DNA of 17,754 nucleotides from Candidatus Glassbacteria bacterium RIFCSPLOWO2_12_FULL_58_11 (GTDB taxonomy: Bacteria > Gemmatimonadota > Glassbacteria > GWA2-58-10). Of this stretch, positions 14,656 through 17,754 are shown piece after piece. The position numbers and the translations under genes were made by a program. Below the pieces are notes generated by a model. It ran no database searches, had not been told where the DNA came from, and saw only the letters and a list, made by a program, of their open reading frames with translations. The stretch lies in the NCBI GenBank assembly GCA_001780825.1, contig MFIX01000001.1:1-17754 (forward strand). Reading direction: 5' to 3'. Every line of letters starts with the position of its first letter. Positions within the stretch are counted from its first letter, which is position 1.

Positions 14656-16272
14656 TCAGCCGGCCGCGGACTCGAGCTTCTCGAAACCGATATGCCCCTG
14701 CTCATCGATCAGGCCGCGGCGGACCGCCTCGCGGTGCACCGGCCCCCACCAGCCGATTGGCCGGCAGCGGATATAGTATTTGACCAGACCGTTCATATCA
14801 TCCGGCTGGGTGAGAAAGGTGACCGGCAGGTAGATCAGCGCACCGGTGGCCAGCAGAGTCCAGAACTGGAGGAAATCCGGCAGCACCGGGATGATATCAT
14901 AGGCCGGCAGGACCCAGACCACCAGCCAGCTAAAGGCCAGGTTGGCGAGCCAGCTCGCCAGGTAGCCCCAACTGTTGAAGCGCCACCAGACCACCTGCAG
15001 GATCGAAGGCAGCCAGATCCCCGCGGCCATTACCCAGAGGGCGAAAATGAGCCACTGGGTGATACTCTCCATCATCAGGCCGTAAAAGAACGAGCCGAAC
15101 AGCAGGCCCAGCGTGCTGGCCCGGCCGACCCAGACCAGCTGCTTCTGCGTGGCCTTGGGATTGATATAGTGGTGGTAGAGGTCGCGGGTGAAATACATCG
15201 CCCCGAGGTTCATATGCGTAGCAATGGTACTGAAATGGATGGCCAGGATGGCGGCGAAGAAGCAGCCCACCATGCCGGCCGGCAGGACTTTAAAGCCCAG
15301 TACATACCAGGCCATCTCATACTGGCCAGCATCCCGGATCTCCGGGAAAAGGACAAAGAAGCCGAGGATCGCCACGGCCCAGAGCGAGTTGCGGGTCAGG
15401 GTGAAAAAGGTTCCGGCCCAGATCGAATAGGATGCATCGCGCACTGTGCGGGCGCTCTGGATGCGCTGGCTCTCCACGTACCAGTCGATCGAAGTGCCCA
15501 TGCCCAGGCCGCCGAGCAGGGCGATAAAGATCATCGTGGCGAACCAGGCCACCGGGAAGTCTCCGCCGGTAAGCCCGGTGAAATGGAAGGGGTTGGCGCG
15601 CCAGCTCTGTCCCATCTCGGCCAGGCGCTGCAGGATCCCCGAGGGCCCGCCCGCGGCATAGATTTCCCAGGCGGAAACGATGATGATAAAGGCGCTGGCG
15701 ATCACTCCCTGCTGGAAATCCGCCATCACCACGCCCCAAAACCCGGCGAAAAGCACATAAACCGCGCAGACCAGGCCGAAGATCACCATGCCGACCCATT
15801 CCGGATAGCCGGGAAAGAGGAGATGAAACACCTTGCCCATGGCGATCCCGACCCAGCCAAGGATGAACATGTTCATGAAAACCTGCCAGCCGGCGAGCCA
15901 GCCCCGGAGCAGCTCCGCGCCCAGGCCGGAGAACCGCAGGTTCTGCCACTCGGCCTGGGTGTAGGCCAGGGAGCGCCGGAAGATGCGCGTACTGATAAAA
16001 GCACTGACCGAGCACCAGGCGCAAAAGAAAGTGTACCAGAGTCCGGTCAGGCCGTGCTTGTAGATCACGCCGCCGATCCAGATCGGGGTGTCGGTGGCGG
16101 TGTGGGTGGCATAGACACTGGTGGCGGGGAGCCACCAGGGCAGGCCGCGGCCGGCCAGGAAGAAGTCGCTCTCGCCGCGGTTGGCCAGACGGTAGAAGAT
16201 CACCCCGCAGGCTACCATGAGCAGGATATAAGCGATAACCCAGAACCAGTCGAGCGCGGTAAAAGTGATCAT
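14656..16272 (-). CDS. Sodium:solute symporter (SSS family)
   Basis: This 538-residue protein is almost wholly hydrophobic, with about 13 membrane segments, as expected for SSS transporters. It shows the early ESDFFLAGRGLPWWLPATS motif (about 34-52), a THTATDTP stretch in the first core helix, and VLFAGFWGVVMADFQQG at the family signature site. ATG 16272 is chosen because GGAGG lies 10 bases upstream; an in-frame TTG at 16281 is one base from that site. SSS proteins import sugars, amino acids, sialic acid or carboxylates with sodium at the inner membrane. The substrate here is unknown; the upstream hydrolase and nearby epimerase favour a sugar. It has its own promoter candidate (16342-16370) and a strong terminator, so it is probably a single-gene unit. 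Confidence 0.92.
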   Translation of the reverse strand: MITFTALDWFWVIAYILLMVACGVIFYRLANRGESDFFLAGRGLPWWLPATSVYATHTATDTPIWIGGVIYKHGLTGLWYTFFCAWCSVSAFISTRIFRRSLAYTQAEWQNLRFSGLGAELLRGWLAGWQVFMNMFILGWVGIAMGKVFHLLFPGYPEWVGMVIFGLVCAVYVLFAGFWGVVMADFQQGVIASAFIIIVSAWEIYAAGGPSGILQRLAEMGQSWRANPFHFTGLTGGDFPVAWFATMIFIALLGGLGMGTSIDWYVESQRIQSARTVRDASYSIWAGTFFTLTRNSLWAVAILGFFVLFPEIRDAGQYEMAWYVLGFKVLPAGMVGCFFAAILAIHFSTIATHMNLGAMYFTRDLYHHYINPKATQKQLVWVGRASTLGLLFGSFFYGLMMESITQWLIFALWVMAAGIWLPSILQVVWWRFNSWGYLASWLANLAFSWLVVWVLPAYDIIPVLPDFLQFWTLLATGALIYLPVTFLTQPDDMNGLVKYYIRCRPIGWWGPVHREAVRRGLIDEQGHIGFEKLESAAG

Positions 16273-16341
16273 GAGCGGCAAGCCTCCGGACGCGGAAATC
16301 AGCGGTGAGCGCAGGTTTCGGTTCGCTAAAGACAGGGGATA

Positions 16342-16370
16342 TAAATAAAACCCGCGCAGAGGCGTGTCAA
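16342..16370 (-). promoter_or_regulatory. Promoter candidate for the symporter
   Basis: Read on minus, a perfect TTGACA (16370-16365) is followed by a 17-base spacer and TATTTA (16347-16342), a weak -10. Transcription would begin near 16335, leaving a leader of about 60 bases before the symporter ATG. Confidence 0.45.
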
Positions 16371-16437
16371 TGAATAAAAGGCGGAGCAGCCAAAAAAAAT
16401 AACCAGGGGAGGTGGTAAAAATATTGACCGGCCCGGG

Positions 16438-16461
16438 AAAAAAAGACCGGCCGGTCCGGTC
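16438..16461 (-). terminator. Terminator between the structured element and the symporter promoter
   Basis: On minus, GACCGG, a 5-base loop and CCGGTC (16461-16445) are followed by seven T's (16444-16438). It would end transcripts coming from the hydrolase gene or starting at the structured element, and separates them from the symporter. Confidence 0.65.
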
Positions 16462-16495
16462 AGCGAATCCCGGACTTTTCGGGCAGCCTCAGTGA

Positions 16496-16590
16496 GGGGG
16501 CGGCGCCTGTGCAGGAATGCACAGGCGGGGCCGCCGGGGGATTTAGCCGGCGGACCCGTGCGCATGGCTTCACATGCGCGCGCCGCCCCC
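16496..16590. ncRNA. Predicted four-way-junction structure, unknown identity
   Basis: A closing stem, GGGGGCGG (16496-16503) with CCGCCCCC (16583-16590), encloses three hairpins. H1 is 16504-16513/16518-16527 (10 bp, loop GGAA). H2 is 16528-16537/16547-16557 (10 bp with one bulged A, 9-base loop). H3 is 16558-16566/16573-16581 (9 bp including one T-G wobble, loop GCTTCA). Only one base, 16582, is unpaired at the junction. H1 would carry a GNRA-type loop if the plus strand is transcribed. On minus, a T-tract terminator follows 34 bases downstream. I match it to no riboswitch or RNA family I know. A DNA-level cruciform or a dispersed palindromic repeat is the main alternative. Confidence 0.45.
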
Positions 16591-16658
16591 CTGCTTGGGG
16601 ATGGCTGCGCGATCTCGGCAAACCGCGGATAAGGTGGGAGGGGGGTGTTTTTTGGCTT

Positions 16659-17754
16659 TTACCTCTGGATCCGGCTGTTCACGCCCTTCAGCAGGTCCGG
16701 CCGGGAGACCCGCGCACCCAGGCTGTAGCGCTCGCAGCTCCTCCAGGCGCTGTCCTTAAAAGTATCACCGCGCCAGCCTTCCGGCTCCCGCGCTGTTTCC
16801 AGGCCGCGCCACGCCGAGGCTGACATTATCCGTTCGACTGAGCCTTTTTTCGCGTAGAGCTCCCCATACACGTTCAACGCCGGCGCGCGGCCCTCATAGT
16901 TGGTTGCCTTTATAGTCAGCCGGTTGCGGCCCTCTTTGAGTTTCGGGGCGATATCGAAAATTACCGCCCGCTCCTTTTCGACAATCAGCGACAGCGACCT
17001 CCGGGCGATCACTTTCCCCAGGTATTCATCGTTGAGCCAGGCCTCGACATGGCTCGTGCCCATCAACTGGACCAGCGCCCCCGAGAGGCTGTCCCTGTGC
17101 ACGGAAAATTCCGCGCGGAAATAAGCGCAGCGCGGGGCCTTGGTCCGGGCGGCGGCACCGCTGCCCGCGGGGGTGATCCATTCCGAAGGCAGATCGGCGG
17201 GGGAGGGCAACGCTCCCCGGCGCAGGGCGGCGATAATCCCCCGCCAGGCCTCGAGCTGGCGATGATAAAGATCGAGGTTGTTTTCCAGCCCCTCGGGCCG
17301 GGTGTACCGGAGCCAGAGTGTGGAGAACCGCCTCTCCAGCCCGGTCAGCTCGGCCAACAGCGATTCGGCTCCGCCGAGGAGCTGCTGCAACTGCGGACCA
17401 GTTGGTCTGCCGGAGGCGGCTGCCGCATAGTCCGCCTGCCATTGGAGCTTATGCGCCAGGCAGAGACCGCAGGCCGCGGCGAAATCCAGCACATCCAGAT
17501 ACGGGCGGTTGGCCCGGACAGCTTTGCGGCATTGCGCTATCAATTCCATGACCCGGGCCATGTCGGAGGCGAGACGGCTGCTTTTCTGCCGGGGGTCGCC
17601 GTTTTTGCCCACCCCGCCGGAGGTGCTGATCCCGAGCAGTGGATGCCGCCACCAATCGTAGAGAGTGGAGCCTTGGCCGAGAGTGGAAAGCCGGGCGATG
17701 AGCTCGACAAAGGGGGCGCCCGAGTCCACGGCGAATAAGTTTTCCCAGAATGTT
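16659..17754 (-). CDS. C-terminal part of a probable glycoside hydrolase, N-terminus beyond the window
   Basis: The frame is open to the window edge: the codons before the GTG at 17729 read TFWENLFAVDSGAPFVE without a stop, so that GTG is probably internal and 364 residues are visible. A helical region includes LRYTRPEGLENNLDLYHRQLEAW, like the C-terminal helical part of GH20-type and related hydrolases. The last 150 residues look like a galactose-binding jelly-roll: YFRAEFSV, VEAWLNDEYLGKV, EGRNRLTIKATNYEG. Such domains flank catalytic barrels in beta-galactosidase and hexosaminidase relatives. The catalytic domain is not visible, so the activity is unknown. It lies upstream of the structured element and terminator, and of the symporter on the same strand. 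Confidence 0.7.
   Translation of the reverse strand, partial: TFWENLFAVDSGAPFVELIARLSTLGQGSTLYDWWRHPLLGISTSGGVGKNGDPRQKSSRLASDMARVMELIAQCRKAVRANRPYLDVLDFAAACGLCLAHKLQWQADYAAAASGRPTGPQLQQLLGGAESLLAELTGLERRFSTLWLRYTRPEGLENNLDLYHRQLEAWRGIIAALRRGALPSPADLPSEWITPAGSGAAARTKAPRCAYFRAEFSVHRDSLSGALVQLMGTSHVEAWLNDEYLGKVIARRSLSLIVEKERAVIFDIAPKLKEGRNRLTIKATNYEGRAPALNVYGELYAKKGSVERIMSASAWRGLETAREPEGWRGDTFKDSAWRSCERYSLGARVSRPDLLKGVNSRIQR

Noticed and set aside
14644..16308. 554-codon plus-strand open frame opposite the symporter
   Set aside because: It is antisense to a clear membrane transporter. Its protein is a low-information mix of Gln, His, Asp and Gly typical of the reverse frame of GC-rich coding DNA.
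1..17754. CRISPR array, tRNA, rRNA or intact insertion sequence
   Set aside because: I found no regularly spaced repeats, no tRNA cloverleaf with the usual conserved positions, no rRNA segment and no transposase frame. The junction at 16496-16590 lacks tRNA features.

Overview
The window looks like chromosomal DNA of an uncultured, carbohydrate-degrading Gram-negative bacterium, probably anaerobic. The reasons are a ferredoxin-dependent 2-oxoacid oxidoreductase, several proteins with export signals, a lipoprotein, a peptidoglycan-sugar hydrolase family member and a sodium:sugar-type symporter, all in GC-rich coding sequence. The mix recalls candidate phyla of the FCB/PVC type, but that placement is a guess from gene content and was not tested.

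Layout. Positions 1-1211 (minus) hold a secreted protein cut by the window edge. Positions 1472-4637 (plus) hold a NamZ/DUF1343-family protein, a membrane site-2 protease (M50) with its own sigma70-like promoter, and a SIRT5-like sirtuin. A visibly AT-rich stretch, about 4640-5800, carries one lone minus-strand gene of unknown function and looks acquired. Positions 5820-10432 (minus) form a probable operon, korA-korB followed by a response regulator-PAS-PAS-GGDEF diguanylate cyclase. About 900 bases without a convincing gene follow, with inverted repeats and a possible decayed coding fragment. Then come an AGE-family sugar epimerase (plus, 11360-12679), a converging lipoprotein with internally repeated domains (minus, 12740-14206), a strong terminator, an SSS-family symporter (minus, 14656-16272), and the C-terminal part of a large probable glycoside hydrolase running off the right edge (minus).

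The hydrolase, symporter, epimerase, NamZ-like protein and secreted left-edge protein together suggest a scavenging route: polymers are cleaved outside or in the periplasm, sugars are imported with sodium, epimerised and catabolised. 2-Oxoacids are then oxidised through the ferredoxin-linked Kor enzyme. This is inference from neighbourhood only.

The most unexplained signal is 16496-16590, between the hydrolase and the symporter. It folds on paper into an almost gap-free four-way junction (one closing stem, three hairpins). It lies upstream, on the minus strand, of a T-tract terminator and then a separate promoter for the symporter. It could be an undescribed structured RNA or a DNA cruciform repeat. 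All start sites, promoters and folds were judged by eye.
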